Of a DNA stretch of 64,000 bases, positions 7,676 to 16,100 are shown piece after piece. Position numbers and translations under genes: made by a program. Each line of letters opens with the position of its first letter. Position 1 is the first letter of the stretch. The notes below the pieces were generated by a model, which saw only the letters and a list, made by a program, of their open reading frames with translations, was not told the origin of the DNA and did not search any database. The stretch covers positions 124,001-188,000 of the forward strand of contig NZ_JOAP01000005.1 of assembly GCF_000720475.1 (NCBI RefSeq), written 5' to 3'. Origin of the DNA: Streptomyces aureocirculatus. GTDB taxonomy: Bacteria > Actinomycetota > Actinomycetes > Streptomycetales > Streptomycetaceae.

Positions 7676-9331
7676 ATGGCCTACGACGCAGACGTCATCG
7701 TGATCGGCGCGGGCCTCGCGGGGCTCACGGCGACCGCCGAGCTCGTCGACGCGGGCCGCCGGGTGATCCTCGTCGACCAGGAACCGGAACAGAGCCTCGG
7801 CGGCCAGGCACACTGGTCCTTCGGCGGCCTGTTCTTCGTGAACTCCCCGGAGCAGCGCCGCCTGCGCATCAAGGACCACCGGGAGCTGGCCCTCCAGGAC
7901 TGGCTGGGCACGGCCGGGTTCGACCGCGAGGAGGACCACTGGCCGCGCAAGTGGGCCGAGGCGTACGTCGACTTCGCGGCCGGCGAGAAGCGGTCCTGGC
8001 TGCACGGCCAGGGCGTGCGGTTCTTCCCCGTGGTCGGCTGGGCCGAGCGCGGCGGCTACGACGCCCAGGGCCACGGCAACTCGGTACCCCGCTTCCACAT
8101 CACCTGGGGCACGGGCCCCGGCCTCCTCGCCCCCTTCGTCCGCCGCGTCAAGGAGGGGGCGGACCGGGGCCTGGTCCAGTTCAAGTTCCGCCACCGGGTC
8201 ACGGGTCTCACCCGCACCGGCGGCGTCGTGGACACCGTCACCGGCGAGGTCCTCGAACCCTCCGGCGTCGAGCGGGGCAAGGCCAGCAGCCGCGAGGTGA
8301 CGGGCTCCTTCGAGTTCCGCGCCCAGGCCGTGATCGTCACCTCCGGCGGCATCGGCGGCAACCACGACCTGGTCCGCGCCAATTGGCCGCAGCGCCTCGG
8401 GAGCCCGCCGGAGAAGATGATCTCCGGGGTGCCCGCACACGTCGACGGCCTCATGCTCGGCATCGCCGAACGCACCGGCGGGCACCTGATCAACCGCGAC
8501 CGCATGTGGCACTACACCGAAGGCATCGAGAACTGGGCCCCGATCTGGGACAAGCACGGCATCCGCATCCTGCCGGGACCGTCCTCGCTGTGGCTGGACG
8601 CCCGCGGCAACCGCCTGCCCGTACCGCTGTTCCCCGGCTTCGACACCCTCGGCACGCTCAGCCACATCATGGGCACCGGGTACGACCACACCTGGTTCGT
8701 GCTCAACCAGCGCATCATCGGCAAGGAGTTCACGCTCTCCGGCTCCGAGCAGAACCCCGACCTGACCGGCCGGTCCGTGCGCGGCGTGGTCGAACGGGCG
8801 CGGGCCGACGTACCGGGACCGGTCAAGGCGTTCATGGACCACGGCGTCGACTTCGTCGTCGAACGGGACCTCGGCGCCCTGGTGCGCGGCATGAACGCCC
8901 TCACCAAGGAACCCCTCATCGACGAGGCGCTTCTGCACCGCACCATCGCCGCGCGCGACCGCGAGATCGTCAACCCGTACACCAAGGACCTCCAGGTCAA
9001 CGCCATCCGCGGGGCCCGCAAGTTCATCGGCGACCGGCTCGTGCGCACGGTCGCGCCGCATCCGGTCCTCGACCCCAAGGCAGGACCGCTCATCGCCGTC
9101 CGGCTGAACATCCTCACCCGCAAGACCCTGGGCGGCCTGGAGACCGACCTGTCCTCGCGCGTCCTCCAGGAGGGCGGCGACCCGCTGCCGGGGGTGTACG
9201 CCGCCGGGGAGGCCGCGGGGTTCGGCGGCGGGGGAGTGCACGGCTACCGGTCCCTGGAGGGGACGTTCCTCGGCGGCTGTCTGTTCTCGGGTCGCGCCGC
9301 CGGGCGGGCGGCGGCGAAGTCGGTCGGATAG
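7676..9331 (+). CDS. FAD-binding dehydrogenase (KstD / fumarate-reductase flavoprotein family)
   Basis: 551 residues. The N-terminal dinucleotide motif is IVIGAGLAGLTATAELVDAG (residues about 8-27). The C terminus carries the flavin-domain closing motif YAAGEAAGFGGGGVHGYRSLEGTFLGG. This is the FAD_binding_2 family including 3-ketosteroid delta-1-dehydrogenases and fumarate reductase flavoproteins. Bacterial homologues of about 550 residues are annotated simply as FAD-binding dehydrogenase, and their substrate is unknown. GGAGGAG lies directly upstream of the ATG. Nothing nearby identifies a steroid pathway, so KstD activity should not be assumed. Confidence 0.92.
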   Translation: MAYDADVIVIGAGLAGLTATAELVDAGRRVILVDQEPEQSLGGQAHWSFGGLFFVNSPEQRRLRIKDHRELALQDWLGTAGFDREEDHWPRKWAEAYVDFAAGEKRSWLHGQGVRFFPVVGWAERGGYDAQGHGNSVPRFHITWGTGPGLLAPFVRRVKEGADRGLVQFKFRHRVTGLTRTGGVVDTVTGEVLEPSGVERGKASSREVTGSFEFRAQAVIVTSGGIGGNHDLVRANWPQRLGSPPEKMISGVPAHVDGLMLGIAERTGGHLINRDRMWHYTEGIENWAPIWDKHGIRILPGPSSLWLDARGNRLPVPLFPGFDTLGTLSHIMGTGYDHTWFVLNQRIIGKEFTLSGSEQNPDLTGRSVRGVVERARADVPGPVKAFMDHGVDFVVERDLGALVRGMNALTKEPLIDEALLHRTIAARDREIVNPYTKDLQVNAIRGARKFIGDRLVRTVAPHPVLDPKAGPLIAVRLNILTRKTLGGLETDLSSRVLQEGGDPLPGVYAAGEAAGFGGGGVHGYRSLEGTFLGGCLFSGRAAGRAAAKSVG

Positions 9332-9535
9332 GGCCAAGTCGGGTTCCCGGTACGGAGGTTGACGGGCGTCGCGTCCGTACCGGCCGAACCGAAGGGCGAA
9401 CAAACGGACGAAGAACCGCTGGTAAGGGGCTGGGCAAGGTTTCAACAATGACGGAGTCTTGACGCGGAGAGTCACCTACCGGTTGGCTGTGCGTGATCAC
9501 ACGCTCGCCCAACGCGTCGGGGAGGACGTCCCGCG

Positions 9536-10498
9536 GTGTCTCCACCTCCGCCCCCGCCGCTCGGCCGCTCCCGAAAGAAGGCCGCGCACGGCTTCGACGC
9601 CGCCCTCGACGACGCCGAACTCGTCGCCGCCCGCGCCGCGCTCGCGCAGGGACGCTGGACCGAGGTACGCGCGCTGCTCGCCGACACCGGCGACGACTGG
9701 GACCGCAGGGGCCACCGCTGCGACGTGCTCGGCCGCGAGCCCACCACCGCGGCCTGGGCCCGGGACTGGCGGATCACGGAGCCGGAGAGCGCCGACGCCG
9801 TGGTCCTGCTCGCCTTCGCCGCCGTGCACCGGGTGCTGCGCGGCAAGGGACGCTCCGAGAAGGCCCGCGCCGCCTGCCGCGAGGCGGCCGCCCTGGCCCC
9901 CGCCGACCCCACCCCCTGGCTCGCGCTGATGCTCCTGGAGCGCTCGCTCGGCCACGAGGAGGACGTCGTACGCCTCTTCGACGAGGTACGTCACCGGCAC
10001 CCCGAGCACCACCACGCGCACCACCTGATGGTCGCCCGGCTCGCCGAACGGCGGCCCGGCGCCGGCCAGGACCCGCTCCACGAGGTCTACGACTTCGCCT
10101 CCTGGGCGGCCGAACAGGCCCCCGACCACTCCCCGTTGGCCGTGCTCCCGGTGATCGCGCACACCGAGCGCTACCGCGTGCTCGCCACCGCGGGCACCGA
10201 GAACAGGGACCCGGTGGCCTCGGGGCACTGGTCGACGCGGCGGGCCAGGCAGGTGATGAAGGCTTCCTTCGACTGGTGGCTGGAGTGGGAGATGCCGCAC
10301 GAGTCGGTGCACCCGCGCGCTTTCGTCGACCTCAACTTCCTCGCACACGCCACGTTCTGCGAGGGGCGGGCGGCCGAGGCCGCCGCGCTGTTCCACCGCA
10401 TCGGCCGGTACCCGACCGAAGTCCCCTGGTCGTATCCGGACCGCGACCCGCACCAGGCCTACTACGCCGCGCGCGGCGCGGCACTCGGCAAGGCCTGA
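9536..10498 (+). CDS. Conserved TPR-like protein, permease operon partner
   Basis: 320 residues from the GTG at 9536; not a named family that I recognise. The sequence is helical and alanine-rich, with TPR-like units such as ARAALAQGRWTEVRALLADTGDDWD and AREAAALAPADPTPWLALMLLERSLGHEEDVVRLFDEV-like segments. It has no signal peptide. A tryptophan/histidine-rich C-terminal half (SFDWWLEWEMPHESVHPRAF) is distinctive. It ends 43 bases before the amino-acid permease, so the two are probably cotranscribed. It could be a cytoplasmic scaffold or regulator for the transporter; this is inferred from position only. Confidence 0.82.
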   Translation: MSPPPPPPLGRSRKKAAHGFDAALDDAELVAARAALAQGRWTEVRALLADTGDDWDRRGHRCDVLGREPTTAAWARDWRITEPESADAVVLLAFAAVHRVLRGKGRSEKARAACREAAALAPADPTPWLALMLLERSLGHEEDVVRLFDEVRHRHPEHHHAHHLMVARLAERRPGAGQDPLHEVYDFASWAAEQAPDHSPLAVLPVIAHTERYRVLATAGTENRDPVASGHWSTRRARQVMKASFDWWLEWEMPHESVHPRAFVDLNFLAHATFCEGRAAEAAALFHRIGRYPTEVPWSYPDRDPHQAYYAARGAALGKA

Positions 10499-10541
10499 GA
10501 GACCAAACGGCCCCCTGACGGGCGGAGAGGATCACCGCACC

Positions 10542-12185
10542 ATGGCGACGGGCAGATCGAGCACCAGTGCAGACAGCGCGGGGTCCCGGGGCGGTACCGG
10601 CCCCCGGGGCGGAACCGGCCCCCGGGGCGGTACCGGATCACGGGGCAGGACGGTTCCGCCCCAAGGGGGTATCAACACCTACAAGGGCGAGGAACGGGCC
10701 CTGCGGGCGGGCCGCCTCGGCACGGCGGGCCTGCTGCTCTCCGTGCTCGCCGCCACCGGGCCGCTCCTCGTCGTGGCCGGTGTCATGCCCACCACCTACG
10801 GCGTGATGGGCGTCGTGGGCCAGCCCCTGCTCTTCCTGATGCTCGGCGTCGTCCTGGCCCTGTTCAGCTTCGGGTACGCGGAGATGAGCCGCCACGTCCA
10901 CAACGCCGGCGCCTTCTACGCCTATATCGCGCGCGGTCTCGGCGGCACCGTCGGCGCGGGCGCCGCCGCCGTCGCGCTCGTGGCGTACAGCGCCCTGCAA
11001 GCAGGCCTGTTCGGCATCCTGGGCTTCGAGGTGTCAGGGCTGCTCGACAAGTACCTGGACATCACCGTCGGCTGGTGGATCCCCGCGCTCGTCGCGGTCG
11101 CCCTCGTCGGCGCGCTCGGCCTGCTGAAGATCGACCTCAACGCGCGCGTCCTCGGCGTCCTGCTCCTGATCGAAGTGGCCCTCGTCGTCATCTTCGACGT
11201 CGCCGCCGTCGCCGACCCGGCGCAGGAGGGGCTCTCGCTGCACGCGTTCAACCCCGACACCCTCACCGGCGCGGGCGTCGCCACCTCGCTGTGCTTCTGC
11301 ATAGCGGCGTTCACCGGCTTCGAGCAGGCACCCGTGTACGCCGAGGAGACCAGCCGCCCCCAGGTCGTCGTCGCCCGCGTGATGTTCTTCGCCGTCGGCT
11401 TCGTCGCCGTCTTCTTCGCCCTCAGCTCCTGGGCGCTCACTGTCGCAGCCGGACCCTCCGGCATCGTGCCCGCCGCCCGGGAGCAGAGCGCGGGCCTGCT
11501 GTTCGGGCTCACCGAGCCCCGCCTCGGCGGCACCTTCACCGATGTGATGCACGTCCTGTTCGTCACCGGCATGTTCGCCGCCGTCCTCAGCTTCCACAAC
11601 GTCGTCGCCCGCTACGCCTTCGCCATGGGCCGCGAAGGTCTGCTGCCCGCCGCGTTCGGGCGCACCAACAGCGCGAGCGGCGCACCCGGCACGGGTTCCC
11701 TGCTCCAGACCGTCGTCTCCGTCGTCATCGTGATCGGCTTCGCCCTCACCGACGACGGCCCGCACGGCGACCCCACCGCGCCCGTCCTGCACCTGTTCAC
11801 CTGGGGCGGCAACGTCGGCGCCCTCGGCGTGCTGCTCCTGATGGCCACCGCGTCCATGGCCGTGATCGTCTTCTTCGTCCGGCGGGGTGCCGCGCGCGTC
11901 CAGATCTGGCGCATCACCGCGTCGGCACTCGCCGCCGTCGCCCTGCTCTTCATCGCCGGCTACACCGTCAAGGACTTCGACGTCCTCGTCGGCACGGGCC
12001 CCGACTCCACCCTCGCCTGGGTCCTGCCGGGCATCATCGGGTCGGCGGCGGTGGTGGGGCTCGGGTACGGGGCGTACCTGAAGTCGGCCAGGCCTGCGGC
12101 GCATGCGCGTATTGGCCTCGGTAACGAGGCGTTCCAGTTGGAGAAAGCAGCGGATTCTGGCCAGGGGGCCCAGCGGGGGGCCTAG
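10542..12185 (+). CDS. APC superfamily amino-acid permease
   Basis: 547 residues with about twelve transmembrane helices. The first helix reads LLLSVLAATGPLLVVAGVMPTTYG and contains the APC substrate-binding kink. The N terminus carries an in-frame 18-nt repeat (bases about 10586-10640) giving RGGTGP three times, a disordered cytoplasmic tail that is unusual for the family. It should import an amino acid or amine by proton symport. It is downstream of the TPR-like gene in the same operon and converges on gntP. Confidence 0.92.
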   Translation: MATGRSSTSADSAGSRGGTGPRGGTGPRGGTGSRGRTVPPQGGINTYKGEERALRAGRLGTAGLLLSVLAATGPLLVVAGVMPTTYGVMGVVGQPLLFLMLGVVLALFSFGYAEMSRHVHNAGAFYAYIARGLGGTVGAGAAAVALVAYSALQAGLFGILGFEVSGLLDKYLDITVGWWIPALVAVALVGALGLLKIDLNARVLGVLLLIEVALVVIFDVAAVADPAQEGLSLHAFNPDTLTGAGVATSLCFCIAAFTGFEQAPVYAEETSRPQVVVARVMFFAVGFVAVFFALSSWALTVAAGPSGIVPAAREQSAGLLFGLTEPRLGGTFTDVMHVLFVTGMFAAVLSFHNVVARYAFAMGREGLLPAAFGRTNSASGAPGTGSLLQTVVSVVIVIGFALTDDGPHGDPTAPVLHLFTWGGNVGALGVLLLMATASMAVIVFFVRRGAARVQIWRITASALAAVALLFIAGYTVKDFDVLVGTGPDSTLAWVLPGIIGSAAVVGLGYGAYLKSARPAAHARIGLGNEAFQLEKAADSGQGAQRGA

Positions 12186-12208
12186 CGGGGCTAGGGAGGC
12201 GCCCGGTC

Positions 12209-12225
12209 CTGGGGCTCCGCCCCAG
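12209..12225. terminator. Hairpin after the APC permease
   Basis: CTGGGGC-TCC-GCCCCAG, a perfect 7-bp stem 24 bases after the permease stop. There is no T tract, which is common in Streptomyces. It is followed by the inverted dispersed repeats. Confidence 0.5.
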
Positions 12226-12244
12226 ACCCCGTATCGGCCTGCGG

Positions 12245-12323
12245 CCTCGTCCTCAAACGCCGGACGGGCTGAAACTCTCACCGGTGCGGCAAAGTCCAGC
12301 CCGTCCGGCGATTGAGGACGAGG
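12245..12323. repeat. Inverted pair of the dispersed GCCCGTCCGGCG repeat
   Basis: Arms at 12245-12270 and 12298-12323 are 26-nt near-perfect inverted copies separated by 27 nt. They sit between the converging permease and gntP genes. A second hairpin (CCAGGGGGCGC...GCGCCCCTGG, 12349-12370) follows. Together they probably form a bidirectional transcription terminator. Confidence 0.8.
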
Positions 12324-12395
12324 CGCGGAGCGTCGATAAGGCTGGGGTCCAGGGGGCGCAGCGCCCCTGGTTTCGGGAAGGGGCGGGGTGGGGGA

Positions 12396-13793
12396 CTACA
12401 ACACCAGCGAAAGCAACATCACAAACCCCAGCGCCACCACCGAGATGATGGACTCCATCACGGACCACGTCTTGATGGTCTGCCCGACATCCAGCCCGAA
12501 GTACTCCTTCACCAGCCAGAACCCCGCATCGTTGACATGGCTGAAGAAGAGCGACCCAGCCCCGATGGCCAGCACGAGCAACGCCGTGTGCGAGGTGGAC
12601 ATGTCCGCGGCCAGCGGAGCCGCAAGCCCGGCAGCCGAGATCGTGGCGACGGTCGCCGACCCGGTGGCGAGCCGGATCGCGACGGCGATGAGCCAGGCGA
12701 GCAGCAGCGCGGGAATCGACCAGTCCTCGGAGAAGTCGAGGATCATCTGCCCGACGCCCACGTCGATGAGGGTCTGCTTGAAGCCGCCCCCCGCCCCGAC
12801 GATCATCAGCACACCCGCGATGGGAGCGAGCGACTTCTCCACGGTGGCGGAGAGCCGGTCCTTGGTGAACCCCGCGGCCCGCCCCAACGTGAACATGCCC
12901 ACGAGCACCGCGGCAAGGAGCGCGATCAGCGGCGACCCGACGACGTCGAACACGCGCTGCACGGTCGCCTCGGGATCGTCCACGACGATGTCGACGAGCG
13001 CCTTGGCGAGCATCAGGACGACGGGCAGCAGCACGGTGGCGACCGTGACACCGAACCCGGGCCGCTTCTCAAGCTCCTCCGATGCCCGCTGCGGGATCAT
13101 CTTCTCCGGCGGCGCCACGTCCACCCAGCGCGCGGCGACCTTCGAGAACACCGGACCGGCGATGATCACGGTGGGGACCGCGACGAGCACACCGAGGGCG
13201 AGCGTCACGCCGAGGTTGGCCTGCACGGCGTCGATGGCGACGAGCGGGCCCGGGTGCGGCGGGATCAGGCCGTGCATCACGGACAGACCGGCGAGCGCCG
13301 GGATGCCGATCCGCATCAGCGAGTAGTTGCCGCGCTTGGCGACCATGAGGACGACCGGGATCAGCAGCACGATGCCGACCTCGAAGAACAGCGGAAGCCC
13401 GATCACCGAGGCGATGAGGACCATCGCCCACGGCATGGCACGCCCGCCCGCCCTGGCCAGGATCGTGTCCACGATCTGGTCCGCACCGCCGGAGTCTGCG
13501 AGCAGCTTGCCGAGGATCGCGCCGAGCGCGATCAGCACGCCGACACCCGCGACGGTGGACCCGAGCCCGGTGGTGAAGCTGCTGATCGCCTTGTCGAGCG
13601 GGGCGCCCGCGAAGGCGCCGAGCGCCAGCGAGCCGATGGTCAGCGCCAGGAAGGCGTGGACCTTGAACTTCGTGATGAGCAGAACGATGACGGCGATGCC
13701 CGCGAGGACGGCGATCCCGAGCTGGGCATGGCCCGCCGAGGTGATCGGTTCGACGGGATCCGCTGCCAGCATCTCGACGCTGAGACTGGTCAC
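12396..13793 (-). CDS. gntP: Gluconate permease, GntP family
   Basis: 465 residues, about twelve to fourteen hydrophobic helices with the GntP-family features GLIPPHPGPLVA and the C-terminal SHVNDAGFWLVKEYFGL. It imports gluconate or a related hexonate by proton symport across the cytoplasmic membrane. The GTG at 13793 has AAGGA upstream. It is the second gene of the gluconate operon, 53 bases after gntK. Related permeases of this family can take other sugar acids, but the neighbouring gluconokinase settles the likely substrate. Confidence 0.93.
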   Translation of the reverse strand: MTSLSVEMLAADPVEPITSAGHAQLGIAVLAGIAVIVLLITKFKVHAFLALTIGSLALGAFAGAPLDKAISSFTTGLGSTVAGVGVLIALGAILGKLLADSGGADQIVDTILARAGGRAMPWAMVLIASVIGLPLFFEVGIVLLIPVVLMVAKRGNYSLMRIGIPALAGLSVMHGLIPPHPGPLVAIDAVQANLGVTLALGVLVAVPTVIIAGPVFSKVAARWVDVAPPEKMIPQRASEELEKRPGFGVTVATVLLPVVLMLAKALVDIVVDDPEATVQRVFDVVGSPLIALLAAVLVGMFTLGRAAGFTKDRLSATVEKSLAPIAGVLMIVGAGGGFKQTLIDVGVGQMILDFSEDWSIPALLLAWLIAVAIRLATGSATVATISAAGLAAPLAADMSTSHTALLVLAIGAGSLFFSHVNDAGFWLVKEYFGLDVGQTIKTWSVMESIISVVALGFVMLLSLVL

Positions 13794-13846
13794 GGTGGGT
13801 TCCTTGTACGTGGACGTGAGGGTGCTGTGTGCGAGAGAGCCGGTGG

Positions 13847-14356
13847 TCAGCCGTCGAGCTCGGTGAGGGCGGTGACCGCCCGGTCCGCGATGTCCTCGGG
13901 GCTCCCCGCGACATCGACAGCGACGCCCGCCTCGTCCGCACCGAGCGGCTGAAGCGTCGCGAACTGCGAGTCCAGGAGCTTGGCCGGCATGAAGTGGCCC
14001 TCGCGGTGGGACATCCGGTCCTCGATGAGGGCCCGGTCACCGGTGAGGTGGACGAAGACGAGGCCGGGGGCCGCCGCGCGCAGCCGGTCCCTGTAGGCCC
14101 GCTTCAGCGCGGAACTGCTGACCACGCCGCCGAGGCCGGACCGGCCGTGGGCCCACTCGCCGATGGCGTCCAGCCACGGCATGCGGTCCTCGTCGGTCAG
14201 CGGGGTGCCGGCCGACATCTTGGCGATGTTCGCCGCGGGGTGGAAGTCGTCGCCCTCGGCGTACGGGACACCGAGCCGGGCCGCGAGCAGGGGGCCGACC
14301 GTGGTCTTCCCGGTGCCCGCTACGCCCATCACTACGACGACGTGGGTGGTGCTCAT
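13847..14356 (-). CDS. gntK: Gluconokinase
   Basis: 169 residues, typical for GntK. The P-loop GVAGTGKTT is at about residues 11-19, followed by the substrate region YAEGDDFHPAANIAKMSAGTPLTDEDRMPWL and the conserved HREGHFMPAKLLDSQFATLQ in the C-terminal half. It phosphorylates gluconate to 6-phosphogluconate for the pentose phosphate pathway. It is the first gene of gntKP and divergent from gntR; the 137-base gap holds candidate operators. No 6-phosphogluconate dehydrogenase gene is linked here. Confidence 0.95.
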   Translation of the reverse strand: MSTTHVVVVMGVAGTGKTTVGPLLAARLGVPYAEGDDFHPAANIAKMSAGTPLTDEDRMPWLDAIGEWAHGRSGLGGVVSSSALKRAYRDRLRAAAPGLVFVHLTGDRALIEDRMSHREGHFMPAKLLDSQFATLQPLGADEAGVAVDVAGSPEDIADRAVTALTELDG

Positions 14357-14418
14357 GGCTGCTGTTGCCTCGCTGTCCTCGTCGACATCGATCAGTTCAC
14401 GCCACTGAAACCCATTAG

Positions 14419-14425
14419 GTCTGAC
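14419..14425. promoter_or_regulatory. Second GTCTGAC element in the gnt intergenic region
   Basis: GTCTGAC at 14419-14425 repeats the core of the perfect palindrome at 14447-14461, and GT-N3-AC is the half-site layout recognised by FadR/GntR regulators. It lies closer to gntK and could be the gntK-side operator. Confidence 0.45.
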
Positions 14426-14446
14426 GAATTCAAGAGTCTGTGATGT

Positions 14447-14461
14447 AAAAGTCTGACTTTT
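14447..14461. promoter_or_regulatory. Palindromic GntR operator candidate
   Basis: AAAAGTCTGACTTTT is a perfect 15-nt palindrome with a GT-N3-AC core. It abuts the possible -35 (TTGAGC, 14461) of the leaderless gntR promoter, so binding should repress gntR itself. The region is strikingly AT-rich for this genome. Confidence 0.6.
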
Positions 14462-14481
14462 TGAGCACAGTGCCTCCCTCG

Positions 14482-14487
14482 TACGCT
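14482..14487 (+). promoter_or_regulatory. -10 box TACGCT for leaderless gntR
   Basis: TACGCT fits TANNNT and ends 6 nt before the ATG at 14494. There is no ribosome binding site before this ATG. Confidence 0.55.
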
Positions 14488-14493
14488 GACGTC

Positions 14494-15207
14494 ATGACCG
14501 CACAGGCCCGGGGGCTGCACGCCCGCGTACTGGACAGCCTCGGGCCCGCCATCACCGCGGGCGAGTACCCGCCCGGCAGCGTCCTGCGCACGGACGAACT
14601 CGCGCAGCGGTTCGAGGTGTCACGTTCGGTGATGCGTGAGGTGGTGCGCGTCCTGGAATCCATGCATCTGGTCGCATCGCGCCGCCGCGTCGGCGTGACC
14701 GTGCTGCCCGCCGCGCAGTGGAACGTCTACGATCCGCAGGTCATCCGCTGGCGCCTCGCGGGCGCCGACCGCCCGCGCCAGTTGCGCTCCCTGACCGTGC
14801 TGCGCTCGGCGGTCGAACCGGTGGCCGCGGGCCTGGCCGCGCGGCACGCGAGCGCCGAGCAGTGCGCGGCCCTCACCGAGTGCGCGCTCGGCATGGTCGC
14901 CACCTCGCGGGGCCGCCGCCTGGAGGAGTACCTCGTGCACGACATCGCCTTCCACCGCATCGTCCTCGACGCCTCCGGCAACGAGATGTTCGCCCGGCTC
15001 GGCGACGTGGTCGCCGAGGTCCTTGCGGGCCGCACCCACCACGACGTGATGTTCGAGGACCCCGACCCGGCCGCCGTCACCCTGCACGTACGCGTCGCCG
15101 AAGCGGTACGGGAGGGCGACGGCCCCCGCGCCGAGGCCCTCACCCGCGAGATCGCCGAGGGCGCCCTGCGCGAACTGGACATCCTGGCCCCGCCGCCCAC
15201 TCGCTGA
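14494..15207 (+). CDS. gntR: GntR-family (FadR subfamily) regulator of the gluconate operon
   Basis: 237 residues from the ATG at 14494. TTG 14461 and GTG 14470 are upstream in-frame codons but lie in the promoter and operator. The winged helix covers about residues 5-75 (LRTDELAQRFEVSRSVMREVVRVLESMHLV). The all-helical FCD effector domain follows, with the metal/ligand pattern D-x3-H (VHDIAFHRIVL) and a later histidine (LHVRVAEAV). It most likely represses gntKP and itself, relieved by gluconate or 6-phosphogluconate. The divergent arrangement and the palindrome support this; S. coelicolor has an equivalent regulator. Confidence 0.92.
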   Translation: MTAQARGLHARVLDSLGPAITAGEYPPGSVLRTDELAQRFEVSRSVMREVVRVLESMHLVASRRRVGVTVLPAAQWNVYDPQVIRWRLAGADRPRQLRSLTVLRSAVEPVAAGLAARHASAEQCAALTECALGMVATSRGRRLEEYLVHDIAFHRIVLDASGNEMFARLGDVVAEVLAGRTHHDVMFEDPDPAAVTLHVRVAEAVREGDGPRAEALTREIAEGALRELDILAPPPTR

Positions 15208-15248
15208 CCGCCCCCGCCGGGGCGCGGGGAGCCCGCCCCCCAGCCACG

Positions 15249-15290
15249 GCGCCCCAAGGGGCGCGGGGAACTGCGCGACCAGCCACGACG
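15249..15290. repeat. Streptomyces intergenic repeat (GGGGCGCGGGGAACTGCGCG type)
   Basis: GCCCCAAGGGGC forms a short hairpin, followed by GCGGGGAACTGCGCGACCAG. I recall closely similar intergenic sequences occurring many times in Streptomyces genomes; no second copy was seen in this window. It lies between gntR and the YchJ-type gene. Confidence 0.55.
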
Positions 15291-15362
15291 GCGCTGCAGA
15301 CGCACGAGAACAGGCTCCCGGCAGACGAACCCGCGTCTCCCTGGTGGGGGGAGAATGTCCCC

Positions 15363-15788
15363 ATGCCCCGACAGCAGCCCCGCCGCCCCCGGCGCACCAC
15401 ACCCCAGCCCGCAGCCTGCGCCTGCGGCCACCCCGTACCGTACGAGGACTGCTGCGGCCGCCTGCACCGAGGCGAGGCCACCGCCGCGACCCCCGAGGAA
15501 CTGATGCGCTCGCGCTTCACCGCCTTCGCCCGGCGCGACGAGGCGTACCTGCTGCGCACCTGGCACCCGCGGACCCGGCCGCCGCGCGTCGAGTTCGACC
15601 CGGCGTTGCGCTGGACGGGGCTCGACATCGAGGAGACGGCCGACGGCACCGCCTTCCACACCACCGGCACCGTCACCTTCCGCGCCCACTACACCGACGG
15701 CGGCCGCCCCGACGCCCTGCACGAGCGCAGCCGCTTCGAGCGCGTCGACGGAGCGTGGGTGTACGTGGACGGCGACTTCATCGACTGA
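15363..15788 (+). CDS. YchJ/UPF0225 family protein with SEC-C-like zinc motif
   Basis: 141 residues from the ATG at 15363, preceded by GGGGGGAG. The N-terminal CACGHPVPYEDCCGRLH is the SEC-C-like zinc-binding motif of the YchJ family. The remainder, ELMRSRFTAFARRDEAYLLRTWHP and the C-terminal YVDGDFID, matches the NTF2-like YchJ domain. The function of YchJ proteins is unknown; they are cytoplasmic. It stands alone between gntR and the heme fusion gene. Confidence 0.92.
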   Translation: MPRQQPRRPRRTTPQPAACACGHPVPYEDCCGRLHRGEATAATPEELMRSRFTAFARRDEAYLLRTWHPRTRPPRVEFDPALRWTGLDIEETADGTAFHTTGTVTFRAHYTDGGRPDALHERSRFERVDGAWVYVDGDFID

Positions 15789-16100
15789 CCGGACGTCGCC
15801 GGACTGACCGGTGTCACCCGTCGGGACCCGGCCATTCGGGGGCCCCGGCGGGTGGGGCTGCCGGAGAAGGAGACGCGCACGGGACATCCGGCGGGCCACC
15901 ACCCGGGGGCGCCGCGCGCCCCTGACGGGCCCAAACCCCGCCAGTCGACCGGCAGTTCGAGGCCCTGGTGGAGCCGTGGCGCGGCCACGCACATAGGCGG
16001 GTTCGCCCGCTGCGGGCGGGCGGCGGCACCAGTAGCGTCGACGCGCCCTGCCACCTACCCGCTACTCTCCGTTTCCTCCTGCGTACGAAGGAAGCGCCCG

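Noticed and set aside
7550..9475. 641-residue minus-strand open frame
   Set aside because: It is antisense to the FAD dehydrogenase, whose domains and ribosome binding site are clear. There is no supporting motif.
12312..13952. 546-residue plus-strand open frame
   Set aside because: It is antisense to gntP, rich in Arg, Asp and His from complementary codons, with no membrane helices or family motif.
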